Shown: positions 35,112 through 45,466 of the stretch, one piece after another
Position numbering within the stretch: the first letter of the stretch is position 1
How the letters are laid out: each line of letters opens with the position of its first letter
Assembly: GCF_018294505.1 (NCBI RefSeq)
Contig: NC_057812.1
Span: forward strand, 58,569,012 to 58,633,011
Direction: 5' to 3'
DNA length: 64,000 nt
Source of the DNA: Triticum aestivum
Lineage: Eukaryota; Streptophyta; Magnoliopsida; Poales; Poaceae
Made by a program: the position numbers and the translations under genes
The notes under the pieces: generated by a model
Database searches by the model: none
What the model was told of the DNA's origin: nothing
Seen by the model: only the letters and a program-made list of their open reading frames with translations

Positions 35112-35617
35112 TGTCGGTGTCAAAACCGGCGGATCTCGGGTAGGGGGTCCCGAACTGTGCGTCTAGGATCGATGGTAACAGGAGACGGGGGACACGATGT
35201 TTACCCAGGTTCGGGCCCTCTCTATGGAGGTAATACCCTTCTTCTTGCTTGATTGATCTTGATGAGTATGAGTATTACAAGAGTTGATCTACAAAGAGAT
35301 CGTAAGGGCTAAACCCTAGAAGTCTAACCTGTATGACTATGGTAATGAATATATCCTTTCCGGACTAACCCCTCCGTCTTATATAGACAGGGGGGGGATC
35401 TAGGGTTACATAGAGTCGGTTACATAAGAAGGAATCTTCATAGTCGACCGCCAAGCTTGCCCTCCACGCCAAGTAGAGTCCAATCCGGACACGGGTACGG
35501 TCTTCCGCCTTCATGTCTTCACAGCCCATCAGTCCAGCCCATGGATAACAGGCCGGACGCCCGAGGACCACTTAGTCCAGGACTCCCTCGGTATCACCTG
35601 AACCTGGCTTCAATGAC
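35112..35617 (+). repeat. F-type LTR 5' fragment
   Basis: Starts TGTCGGTGTCAAAACCGGCG, the start of a common Triticeae Gypsy LTR type. It runs to about 35617, where it passes without a target duplication into CACTA transposase sequence. It contains no frame of interest and is truncated by a deletion junction. Confidence 0.65.
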
Positions 35618-38135
35618 CAAGAATTTCCGTCCCTGCATATTATTGAGTCACTTCCAAGAGTGCCTTTTCCAGTCAGTCTCCCCTCATACCGTGATTTAGG
35701 GAGACCTATCTTCTTAAGGCCAGGAATGAAGTCAACACAAAACCCGATAACATCCTCTGTTTGATGGCCCATGGAGATGCTTCCTTCTGGCCTAGCGCGG
35801 TTACGGACATATTTCTTTAGGACTCCCATGAACCTCTCAAAGGGGAACATATTGTGTCGACTAGATGAACTAGGACATGCGTCATGATATTGAAGAAGGA
35901 TGGTGGGAACACCAGGTCAAAACTGACAAGACATTGCGCCACATCATTCCTTAGCCTTGGTACGATTTCTGGATCGATCACCTTCTGAGAGATTGCATTG
36001 AGGAATGCACATAGCTTCACAATGGCTAATCGAACGTTTTCCGGTAGAAGCCCCCTCAATGCAACCGGAAGCAGTTGCGTCATAATCATGTGGCAGTCAT
36101 GAGACTTTAGGTCCTGGAACTTTTTCTCTGGCATATTTATTATTCCCTTTATATTCGACGAGAAGCCACTCGTGACCTTCATACTGAGCAGGCATTCAAA
36201 GAAGATTTCTTTCTCTTCTTTCGTAAGAGCGTAGCTGGCAGGACCTTTATACTGCTTCGGAGGCATGCCGTCTTTTTTGTGCAAATGTTGCAGGTCCTCC
36301 CATGCCTCAGGTGTATCTTTTGTCTTCCCATACACGCCCAAGAAGCCTAGCAGGTTCACGCAAAGGTTCTTCGTCACGTGCATCACGTCGATTGAAGAGC
36401 GGACCTCTAGGTCTTTCCAGTAGGGAAGGTCCCAAAATATAGATTTCTTCTTCCACATGGGTGCGTGTCCCTCAGCGTCATTCGGAACAGCTAGTCCGCC
36501 GGGACCCTTTCCAAAGATTACGTGTAAATCATTGACCATAGCAAGTACGTGATCACCGGTACGCATGGCGGGCTTCTTCCGGTGATCTGCCTCGCCTTTG
36601 AAATGCTTGCCTTTCTTTCGACATTGATGGTTGGTCGGAAGAAATCGACGATGGCCTAGGTACACATTCTTCCTGCATTTGTCCAGGTATATACTTTCAG
36701 TGTCATCTAAACAGCGCGTGCATGCGTGGTATCCTTTGTTTGTCTGTCCTGAAAGGTTACTAAGAGCGGGCCAATCGTTGATGGTCACGAACAGCAACAC
36801 CTTTAGGTTAAATCCTCCTGTCTGTGCTCATCCCACGTACGTACACCGTTTCCATTCCACAGCTGTAAAAGTTCTTCAACTAATGGCCTTAGGTACACAT
36901 CAATGTCGTTGCCGGGTTTCTCAGGGCCTTGGATGAAAACTGACATCATAATGAACTTCCGCTTCATGCACATCCAAGGAGGAAGGTTATACATACATAG
37001 AGTCACGGGCCAGGTGCTGTGATTGCTGCTTTGCTCCCCGAAAGGATTAATGCCATCCGCGCTTAAAGCAAACCATACGTTCCTTGGGTCCTTTGCAAAC
37101 TCATCCCAGTACTTTCTCTCGATTTTTCTCCACTGCAACCCGTCAGCGGGTGATCTCAACTTCTCGTCTTTCTTACGGTCCTCACTGTGCCATCGCATCA
37201 ACTAGGAATGCTCTCCGTTTCTGAACAGACGTTTCAACCGGGGTATTATAGGAGCATAACATCACCTTCGCAGGAACCCTCTTCCTGGGGGGCTCGCCGT
37301 CAACATCACCAGGGTCATCTCGTCTGATCATATACTGCAATGCACCGCATACTGGGCATGTGTTCATATCCTTGTATGCACCGCGGTAGAGGATGCAGTC
37401 ATTAGGGCATGCATGTATCTTCTCCACCTCCAATCCTAGAGGGCATACGACCTTCTTTGCTGCGTATGTACTGTCGGGCAATTCGTTATCCTTTGGAAGC
37501 TTCTTCTTCAATATTTTCAGTAGCTTCTCAAATCCTTTGTCAGGCACAACATTCTCTGCCTTCCACTGTAGCAATTCCAGTATGGTACCGAGCTTTGTGT
37601 TGCCATCTTCGCAATTGGGGTACAACCCTTTTTTGTGATCCTCTAACATGCGATCGAACTTTAGCTTCTCCTTTTGACTTTCGCATTGCGTCCTTTCATC
37701 GACAATGACCCAACGGAGATCATCATCATCGGGCACATCATCTGGTTCCTCTTGATCTTCAGCAGCTTCACCCGTTGCAGCATCATTGGGCACATCGTCT
37801 GGTTCCTCTTGATCTTCACTAGCTCCCCCCGTTGCAGCATCACCGTATTCAGGGGGCACATAGTTGTCATCGTACTCTTCTTCTTCGCCGTCTTCCATCA
37901 TAACCCCTATTTCTCCGTGCCTCGTCCAAACATTATAGTGTGGCATAAAACCCTTGTAAAGCAGGTGGGAGTGAAGGATTTTCCGGTTAGAGTAAGACAT
38001 CGTATTCCCACATCCAGTGCATGGACAACACATAAAACCATTATGCTTGTTTGCCTCCGCCGCATCGAGAAACTCATGCACGCCCTTAATGTACTCGGAG
38101 GTGTGTCTGTCACCGTACATCCATTGCCGGTTCAT
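35618..38135 (-). pseudogene. TNP2-type CACTA transposase, frameshifted and truncated
   Basis: ATG at 38135 opens with MNRQWMYGDRHTSEYIKGV and a Cys/His-rich transposase-associated domain (about residues 3-80: CCPCTGCGNT). An acidic repeat (EDQEEPDDVP twice) and a second Cys motif (CPVCGALQY) follow. The catalytic TNP2 region continues in another frame from about 37200 (ADGINPFGEQSSNHSTWP), shifts again near 36802 (NDWPALSNLSGQTNKGYHAC), and once more near 35830 into a DUF4218-like segment (FERFMGVLKKYVRNRA). The frame then runs into F-type LTR sequence at about 35618. Three shifts and a missing C terminus leave it inactive. The enzyme would have cut CACTA termini bound at the subterminal repeats. 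Confidence 0.88.
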
Positions 38136-38272
38136 CTACGTGCATTATATATAATTAAGTGTCCAAATTAATATAAGTTCATCATCACATTAAAACCAAA
38201 GTACATACATAGTTCTCATCTAACAACATATAGCTCTCCAGAGCATCTAATTAATTAAACCATACATTGAAA

Positions 38273-38895
38273 CTATGTAAAACATTTCAATGCGAAAACA
38301 AATGCGATCATAATCGCAACCAAGGTAACAATTGATCCAACGGCATAATGATACCAAGCCTCGGTATGAATGGCATATTTTCTAATCTTTCTCATCTTCA
38401 AGTGCATTGCATCCATCTTGATCTTGTGATCGTCGACGACATCCGCAACATGCAACTCCAATATCATCTTCTCCTCCTCATTTTTTTTATTTTTTCCTTC
38501 AAGAAATTGTTTTCTTCTTCAACTAAATTTAACCTCTCGACAATAGGGTCGGTTGGAATTTCTGGTTCACATACATCCTAGATAAATAAAATCTATGTCA
38601 CGTTGGTCGGCATAATTTTCATAAACAATAAATGAACCAATAGTTATAAAGATAATATATATACCACATCTGAATCATAGACAGGACGAGGGCTGACGGC
38701 GACGGATACCAAAACCATCGCACTATATAAGATGAAATAATAAATTAATAAAATAATACAAGTATCTATGTAAACATACAAGTAAGAATATTTTTTCCTT
38801 TCAGAAAGAAGATAAGAACAAGAGGCTCACCACGGTGGTGCCGGCGATGAGCTTGGCGCGGGTGATCGACGACGGTGAAGACAGGGCCGGGGCAT
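38273..38895 (-). pseudogene. CACTA accessory gene: spliced coiled-coil/transmembrane protein
   Basis: Proposed exons on the minus strand: 38895-38831 (ATG, 21 codons plus 2 bases, donor G|GTGAGC), 38722-38665 (acceptor TATAG, donor G|GTATAT) and 38577-38273 (acceptor ATCTAG). Phases join without a stop. Exon 3 encodes an acidic, probably coiled segment (VEEENNFLKEKIKK). A one-base slip in an A-rich run (about 38478-38492) follows, then EEEKMILELHVADVVDD and a C-terminal hydrophobic helix of about 22 residues (YHYAVGSIVTLVAIMIAFVF) before the stop at 38273. It lies between the CACTA terminus and the transposase, in the place of the second gene of En/Spm-like elements, but it does not look like TNPA. 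Membrane location is inferred from the helix. The first exon is the least certain part. Confidence 0.5.
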
Positions 38896-39111
38896 GACGA
38901 ACCGCTAAACCTAGACAAATATTGAGCAAAATGGAGCTTGGAAGTCGAGCTTGGAGAGGAGAAATCTTAAGTAGTGTGGCTCGGGCATTCCATCGAACAC
39001 CTTGTGTGCATAGGAGGTGAGCTAGAGCACCACCAAGCCCTCTCCCCCTCGGCCAGAAAAAACAGAGCAGTGTGCTCTGCTCTTACGCGAGGGGGTATAT
39101 ATAGGCACCTC

Positions 39112-39402
39112 ATTGGTCCCGGTTGGTGGCATGAACCGGGACTAAAGGGGAGCCTTTGGTCCCGGTTCAAGCCACCAACCGGGACCAATGGTGGTGGGCC
39201 AGGAGCGAGGCCCATTGGTCCCGGTTCGTCCCACCAACCGGGACCAAAAGGTCCAGACGAACTGGGACCAATGGCCCACGTGGCCCGGCCGGCCCCCTGG
39301 GCTCATGAACTGGGTCCAATGCCCCCATTGGTCCCGGTTCTGAACTGAACCGGGACTAATGGGCTGACCCGGCCTGGACCTTTGCCCCCTTTTCTACTAG
39401 TG
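39112..39402 (-). repeat. CACTA terminus with subterminal inverted repeats
   Basis: At least eight copies, in both orientations, of a motif close to TTGGTCCCGGTT / AACCGGGACCAA lie within 290 bases of the terminus. Such clusters bind the element's own DNA-binding protein in En/Spm. Many copies pair as short hairpins. Confidence 0.85.
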
Positions 39403-41061
39403 TGTTCTATTTCTCAGCCCCAAAGATATGCAAGAGGCAAAGAAATCTATGAAAGAAAAAGGTATTAAAGCTGAAGATGTTAAGAATTTACCTCCTATTA
39501 AAGAAATACATGGTCTTAATTTACCGCCTGCCGAAGAAACATATGATCTTGATCCTTTACTTATTGAAGAGCCTCCAGACCTCGATAACCTGACACAGGT
39601 AGTAAAGGTAAATTCTCTCTATAGATATGATAAAGCTGAAATCCCTCCTGCTAAAATTGCTAGTCAATGCTTTGATGAGTTTGATAATTTTATGTTTAAG
39701 CAAGAAAACTTCAATGCTTATTTTGGTAGACAATTAAAACAAGATGATGATATGATTAAATACTTGGGTGATTATATGGCTAATATTAGAGGTGAACTTA
39801 AACTTGTTAGCAAACATACTTCTATGGTTACCACTCAAGTAGAACAAGTACTTAAAGCTCAAAAGGAATTGCTCAATGAGATGAATAGTAAGAAAAATGA
39901 TTATGCTGTTAAAGTGGCTACTAGAACTGGTAGAATGACTAAGGAACCTTTCTATCCTGAAGGCCACCCTAGGAGAATTGAGCAAGATTCTCAGCAAAAT
40001 AATATTGATGCACCTAGTTCTTCTAAAAGGAAGAAAAGAAAAATGATAGAACTGTGCAAACTTCTAGTGAACCTATTGCCGAACCACCTGATAATCCAAA
40101 TGGTATATATATGTCTGATGCCGAAACACAATCTGGCAATGAACATGAACCTAATGAAAATGATAATGATGATGTTCATAATGATGCTCAACCTAGTAAT
40201 GATGATGATGTAGAAATTGAACCTGCTGTTGATCTTGATAACCCACAATCAAAGAATCAATGTTATGATAAGAAAGACTTTGTTGCTAGGAAACATGGTA
40301 AAGAAAGAGAGCCTTGGGTTCAGAAACCCATGCCTTTTCCTCCCAAACCATCCAAGAAAAAGGATGATGAGGATCTTGAGCGCTTTGCTGAAATGATTAG
40401 ACCTATCTTTTTGCGTATGCAATTGACTGATATGCTCAAAATGAATCATTATGCCAAGTACATGAAAGATATTGTTACAAATAAAAGAAAGATACCAGAA
40501 GCTGAAATTTCCACCATGCTTGCTAATTATACTTTTAAGGGTGGAATACCAAAGAAACTTGGAGATCCAGGAGTACCTACTATACCATGCTCCATTAAAA
40601 GAAACTATGTTAAAACTGCTTTATGTGATCTTGGAGCCGGTGTTAGTGTTATGCCTCTCTCTTTATATCGTAGACTTGATTTGAATAAGTTGGCACCTAC
40701 TAAAATATCTTTGCAAATGGCTGATAAATCAACTGCTATACCTGTCGGTATTTGTGAGGATGTGCCTGTTGTGGTTGCAAACGTTACTATTTTAACGGAC
40801 TTTGTTATTCTTGATATTCCCGAGGACGATAGTATGTCTATTATTCTTGGAAGACCTTTTTTTGAATACTGTAGGGGCTGTTATTGATTGCAACAAAGGC
40901 AATGTCACTTTTCATGTTAATGGTAATGAGCATACGGTACACTTTCCGAGGAAACAACCTCAAGTTCATAGTAACAATTCTATCGGAAAAATTCCATCGA
41001 TTATATTTGGAGGTTTTGAATTTCCCCTTCCTACTGTCAAGAAGAAATATGATATACTTAT
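39403..41061 (+). pseudogene. gag: Gag-protease region of an Athila/Sabrina-like element, left part
   Basis: Frame 39428-40050 carries a Lys/Glu-rich Gag-like region with helical segments. The frame changes at about 40040-40056 and again in a T run (40856-40863). The middle frame has the retropepsin motif DLGAGVSVMPLSLYRR, in which the usual DTGA reads DLGA, and ILGRPFFEY, typical of the second protease strand. The upstream part was displaced by the CACTA. The frame is then cut by element C at 41061 and resumes after the duplicated CTTAT at 53343, ending at TAG 53377-53379, so the insertion removed only the last dozen residues. No RT or integrase follows the protease on the right side of C, so this element is non-autonomous or heavily deleted. 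Confidence 0.8.
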
Positions 41062-41355
41062 TGTGACGCCCCTGATTCAATCGTACACTAATCATGCACG
41101 CAAATGTGTACGATCAAGATCAGGGACTCACGGGAAGATATCACAACACAACTCTAAAACTTAAATAAGTCATACAAGCATCTTAATACAAGCCAGGGGC
41201 CTCGAGGGCTCGAATACAAGTGCTCGATCATAGACGAGTTAGCGGAAGCAACAATATCTGAGTACAGACATAAGTTAAACAAGTTTGCCTTAAGAAGGCT
41301 AGCACAAACTGGGATACAGATCGAAAGAGGCGCAGGCCTCCTGCCTGGGATCCTC

Positions 41356-43330
41356 CTAACTACTCCTGGACGTCGTCAGCGGGCTGCACGTAGTAGGGGC
41401 ACCTCCGGTGTAGTAGGGGTCATCACCGACGGTGGCGTCTGGCTCCTGAACTCCAGCATCTGGTTGCGACAACCAGAAAGAAAGGAAAAGGGGAAAAAGG
41501 GGGGAGAAAGCAACCGTGAGTACTCATCCAAAGTACTCGCAAGCAAGGAACTACACTACATATGCATGGGTATATGTGTAAGGAGGCCATATCAGTGGAC
41601 TGAACTGCAGAATGCCAGAATAAGAGGGGGATAGCTAATCCTGTCGAAGACTACGCTTCTGGCAGCCTCCGTCTTGCAGCATGTAGAAGAGAGTAGATTG
41701 AAGTCCTCCAAGTAGCATCTCCAAGTAGCAACTCCAAGTAGCATCGCATAGCATAACCCTACCCGGCGATCCTCCTCTCGTCGCCCTGTAGAAAAGCGAT
41801 CACCGGGTTGTCTGTGGAACTTGGAAGGGTGTGTTTTATTAAGTATCCGGTTCTAGTTGTCATAAGGTCAAGGTACAACTCCAAGTCGTCCTGTTACCGA
41901 AGATCACGGCTATTCGAATAGATTAGCTTCCCTGCAGGGGTGCACCAACTTACCCAACACGCTTGATCCCATTTGGCCGGACACACTTTCCTGGGTCATG
42001 CCCGGCCGCGGAAGATCAACACGTCGCAGCCCCACCTAGGCACAACAGAGAGGCCAGCACGCCGGTCTAAACCTAAGCGCGCAGGGGTCTGGGCCCATCG
42101 CCCTGAGCACACCTGCACGTTGCGTGGGCGGCCGGAAGCAGACCTAGCCTAGCAGGCGTTCCAGTCCAATCCGGCGCGCGCCGCTCCGTCGCTGACGTCT
42201 GAAGTGCTTCGGCTGATACCACGACGTCGGGATACCCATAACTACTCCCACGTAGATGGTTAGTGCGTATAAGCTTGTAGCCAACTCAGATCAAATACCA
42301 AGATCTCGTTAAGCGTGTTAAGTATCCGCGAACGCCGAACAGGGCCAGGCCCACCTCTCTCCTAGGCGGTCTCAACCTGCCCTGTCGCTCCGCCACAAAG
42401 TAACAGTTGGGGGCCGTCGGGAACCCAGGCCCACCTCTACCGGGATGGAGCCACCTGTCCTTTCAGCCCCCATCTCCGAACAGTATCACAGGTAATGTAA
42501 TAGTGTAAGGTATAATGTATATGCCCGTGATCACCTCCCGAAGTGATCACAGCCCAGTAGTATAGCATGGCAGACGGACAAGAATGTAGGGCCACTGATG
42601 GAACACTAGCATCCTATACTAAGCAGTAGGATAGCAGGTAAAGGTAACAACAGTAGTAGCAAGGACAGGCTATGCAGCAGTATAGGATTAACTGAAAGCA
42701 GTAACATGCTACACTACTCTAATGCAAGCAGTATAGAGAAGAGTAGGCGATATCTGGTGATCAAAGGGGGGGCTTGCCTGGTTGCTCNNNNNNNNNNNNN
42801 NNNNNNNNNNNNNNNNNNNNNNNNNNNNNNNNNNNNNNNNNNNNNNNNNNNNNNNNNNNNNNNNNNNNNNNNNNNNNNNNNNNNNNNNNNNNNNNNNNNN
42901 NNNNNNNNNNNNNNNNNNNNNNNNNNNNNNNNNNNNNNNNNNNNNNNNNNNNNNNNNNNNNNNNNNNNNNNNNNNNNNNNNNNNNNNNNNNNNNNNNNNN
43001 NNNNNNNNNNNNNNNNNNNNNNNNNNNNNNNNNNNNNNNNNNNNNNNNNNNNNNNNNNNNNNNNNNNNNNNNNNNNNNNNNNNNNNNNNNNNNNNNNNNN
43101 NNNNNNNNNNNNNNNNNNNNNNNNNNNNNNNNNNNNNNNNNNNNNNNNNNNNNNNNNNNNNNNNNNNNNNNNNNNNNNNNNNNNNNNNNNNNNNNNNNNN
43201 NNNNNNNNNNNNNNNNNNNNNNNNNNNNNNNNNNNNNNNNNNNNNNNNNNNNNNNNNNNNTGCTCAGACAAGGAGGGGTCGTCGGTGACGTAGTCGTACG
43301 GGGCAGCAGCAGCGGCGTCGGTCTCGTAGT
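41356..43330 (-). CDS. LTR split ORF of C (3' LTR copy): last two exons
   Basis: On the minus strand, the exon opens at 43330 after TCGGTAG and reads DYETDAAAAAPYDYVTDD, then runs to the N gap. On the other side of the gap it ends CAACCAG|GCAAGC at 42778. After a 1318-base intron the acceptor GCAACCAG opens exon 41459-41356, whose split codon gives Asp and which runs 33 further residues (AGVQEPDATVGDDPYYTGG...) to TAG. Donor type, phase and order match A, B and D, though the residues do not. A one-base shift would instead end in PYYVQPADDVQE, so the true C terminus may be frameshifted in both LTR copies. Confidence 0.45.
41910..41938 (-). promoter_or_regulatory. Palindrome pair in the 3' LTR of C
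   Basis: In element sense: CCTGCAGG (41938-41931), 9 bases, CTATTCGAATAG (41921-41910). The CCGCGTCCGCGG of A, B and D is not kept. Confidence 0.7.
42788..43260. other. Assembly gap (473 N)
   Basis: The bases before the gap end GGTTGCTC and the bases after start TGCTCAGAC. The shared TGCTC suggests the true sequence may simply overlap and the gap size is an estimate. It falls next to a run of Gs in the split-ORF donor region. Confidence 0.95.
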
Positions 43331-44327
43331 CTACCGAAGAGAAGAGGGGGGGAAGAAACAGTAAATACATAGCAAGCAAGTGCATAACGATGCATGACAT
43401 GACAAGTATCGATGCTAGGTGTGCCCTAACGTGGTATGAGGTGGTACCGGTTAAGGGGGGAAACATCCGGGAAAATATCCCCGGTGTTTCGTGTTTTCGG
43501 GCAGAGGAGCCGGAGGGGGAAAGTTGCGAGTTCGATAGGTTAGGGGTGTGAGGCGGACGAACGGACTGCGTATCCGGATTCGTCTCGTCGTTCTGAGCAA
43601 CTTTCATGTAGAAAGTTTTTCCATCTGAGCTACGATTTATTTTATATTAATTTTTAAAGTTTTTGAATCATTTTTAGGATTAATTAAATATTTTAATTCA
43701 ACATTATCCAGAATAGTGCTTGCTGATGTCAGCATGACGTCAGCATGACGTCATCAGTCAACAGAGGTGTTGACTGGGTCAAGCTGACGTGTGGGTCCCG
43801 CATGTCATTGACTATTTTAGTTAATTAAGTTAATCAGTTAATTAGGTTAATTAATCTTAATTAGTTACTTTAAAAAGAATTAATTAAGTTAATTATTTAG
43901 TTAATTAATTAATTAATATTTAATTTTATCTATCTATTTACTTATTTATTTATTTATTTATTTATTTTTTTTCTTTTTTTTTAGAAACCGTTCTGGGGCG
44001 GGGCCCGTTGTCATAGGCCCAGGGGGCCTATCGGGCGCGGTTAACGGGCGTCCGCCCGTGCGAGGGCACGGGGCAACAGGGGCGTCGGCGAGGCCGTAGC
44101 CCGGCACGGTGGTGCGAGGCCGTGGCCTCGGAGAGGCCAACAGGGGGCACGGGCGCGGCGCGGCCTATGGCCAGGCGCACGACGGCGGTTGACGGCGGCG
44201 ACCGGGGCGGCTTGAACGGCGTCGAGGAGGGGTACAGGCGCGGCTGGGGCGTCATGCGCGGGGCTGTCGGGGCTGCAGCGGGCGTGGCGTGGGCGCGAAC
44301 GGGAGCTGTGGTGGCCTCCGCGGGCAG

Positions 44328-45115
44328 NNNNNNNNNNNNNNNNNNNNNNNNNNNNNNNNNNNNNNNNNNNNNNNNNNNNNNNNNNNNNNNNNNNNNNNNN
44401 NNNNNNNNNNNNNNNNNNNNNNNNNNNNNNNNNNNNNNNNNNNNNNNNNNNNNNNNNNNNNNNNNNNNNNNNNNNNNNNNNNNNNNNNNNNNNNNNNNNN
44501 NNNNNNNNNNNNNNNNNNNNNNNNNNNNNNNNNNNNNNNNNNNNNNNNNNNNNNNNNNNNNNNNNNNNNNNNNNNNNNNNNNNNNNNNNNNNNNNNNNNN
44601 NNNNNNNNNNNNNNNNNNNNNNNNNNNNNNNNNNNNNNNNNNNNNNNNNNNNNNNNNNNNNNNNNNNNNNNNNNNNNNNNNNNNNNNNNNNNNNNNNNNN
44701 NNNNNNNNNNNNNNNNNNNNNNNNNNNNNNNNNNNNNNNNNNNNNNNNNNNNNNNNNNNNNNNNNNNNNNNNNNNNNNNNNNNNNNNNNNNNNNNNNNNN
44801 NNNNNNNNNNNNNNNNNNNNNNNNNNNNNNNNNNNNNNNNNNNNNNNNNNNNNNNNNNNNNNNNNNNNNNNNNNNNNNNNNNNNNNNNNNNNNNNNNNNN
44901 NNNNNNNNNNNNNNNNNNNNNNNNNNNNNNNNNNNNNNNNNNNNNNNNNNNNNNNNNNNNNNNNNNNNNNNNNNNNNNNNNNNNNNNNNNNNNNNNNNNN
45001 NNNNNNNNNNNNNNNNNNNNNNNNNNNNNNNNNNNNNNNNNNNNNNNNNNNNNNNNNNNNNNNNNNNNNNNNNNNNNNNNNNNNNNNNNNNNNNNNNNNN
45101 NNNNNNNNNNNNNNN
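44328..45115. other. Assembly gap (788 N)
   Basis: Falls in the GC-rich block of the LTR. The other LTR of C (52427-53030) supplies most of this region outside its own 178-base gap. Confidence 0.95.
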
Positions 45116-45430
45116 TTAACCCATAATAAAATAGTGTTAGCATTTTATAAATTCAATAGGCATTTGTTTAATTGTTTTCACTATTGTTTTAATTGTTTTA
45201 GGGCCTTTAAACATTTTATCAAAGTTTGGTTTCTCCACCATAATTACCTAGGTATTATTTGGTTCACTCCGAACATTTAAGTTTAATATTTTGAAAACTT
45301 TTATTGTTTGCTCGATTTTGAATTTGAAATTCGAACTAGGTTCCGAACTAACGCGAGTTTATCCACAGTAACCGAGGTGACGTGGCATCATTAGCGGGGA
45401 TTACTGTAGCTTGATTACCCGGGCGTCACA

Positions 45431-45466
45431 ATTCTCCTCCACTACAAGAAATCTCGTCCCGAGATT
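45431..45466 (-). promoter_or_regulatory. Polypurine tract and palindrome of C
   Basis: On the minus strand: AATCTCG-GGA-CGAGATT (45466-45450), 19 bases including TAGTGGAGGAGAAT, then the 3' LTR at 45430. No protein is encoded here. Confidence 0.75.

Larger units (their letters stand above)
35618..39402 (-). mobile_element. CACTA transposon, 3' end deleted
   Basis: The right terminus ends CTACTAGTG at 39402, the reverse complement of CACTAGTAG, and is followed by TGT, the expected size of a 3-base target duplication. Inside are subterminal inverted repeats, an accessory gene and a TNP2-type transposase, all transcribed on the minus strand. The left half ends inside the transposase at about 35618, so no left terminus remains. 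The element inserted into the gag of the Athila-like element. Confidence 0.88.
41062..45430 (-). repeat. 3' LTR of element C
   Basis: Plus-strand ends TGTGACGCCC and GGGCGTCACA. It contains two N runs (473 and 788 bases), a TTTA/TTAA-rich stretch (43840-43975), and a GC-rich block (about 43985-44327). The palindromes are at 41910-41921 and 41931-41938, and the GAGTAC stem at 41518-41538. Confidence 0.9.

Noticed and set aside
34705..35250. Readable Copia Gag continuing beyond the stop
   Set aside because: TAG at 34789 and later shifts break it, and after 35112 the frame enters the F-type LTR.
39734..41095. Minus-strand frames opposite the Athila-like gag
   Set aside because: Shadows of AT-rich coding sequence on the plus strand, with no motif.
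44028..45143. Long frames across the N runs (also 42706-43607 and 52123-53026)
   Set aside because: Most codons are unknown bases. Only the short exon next to the gap at 43261-43330 is supported.
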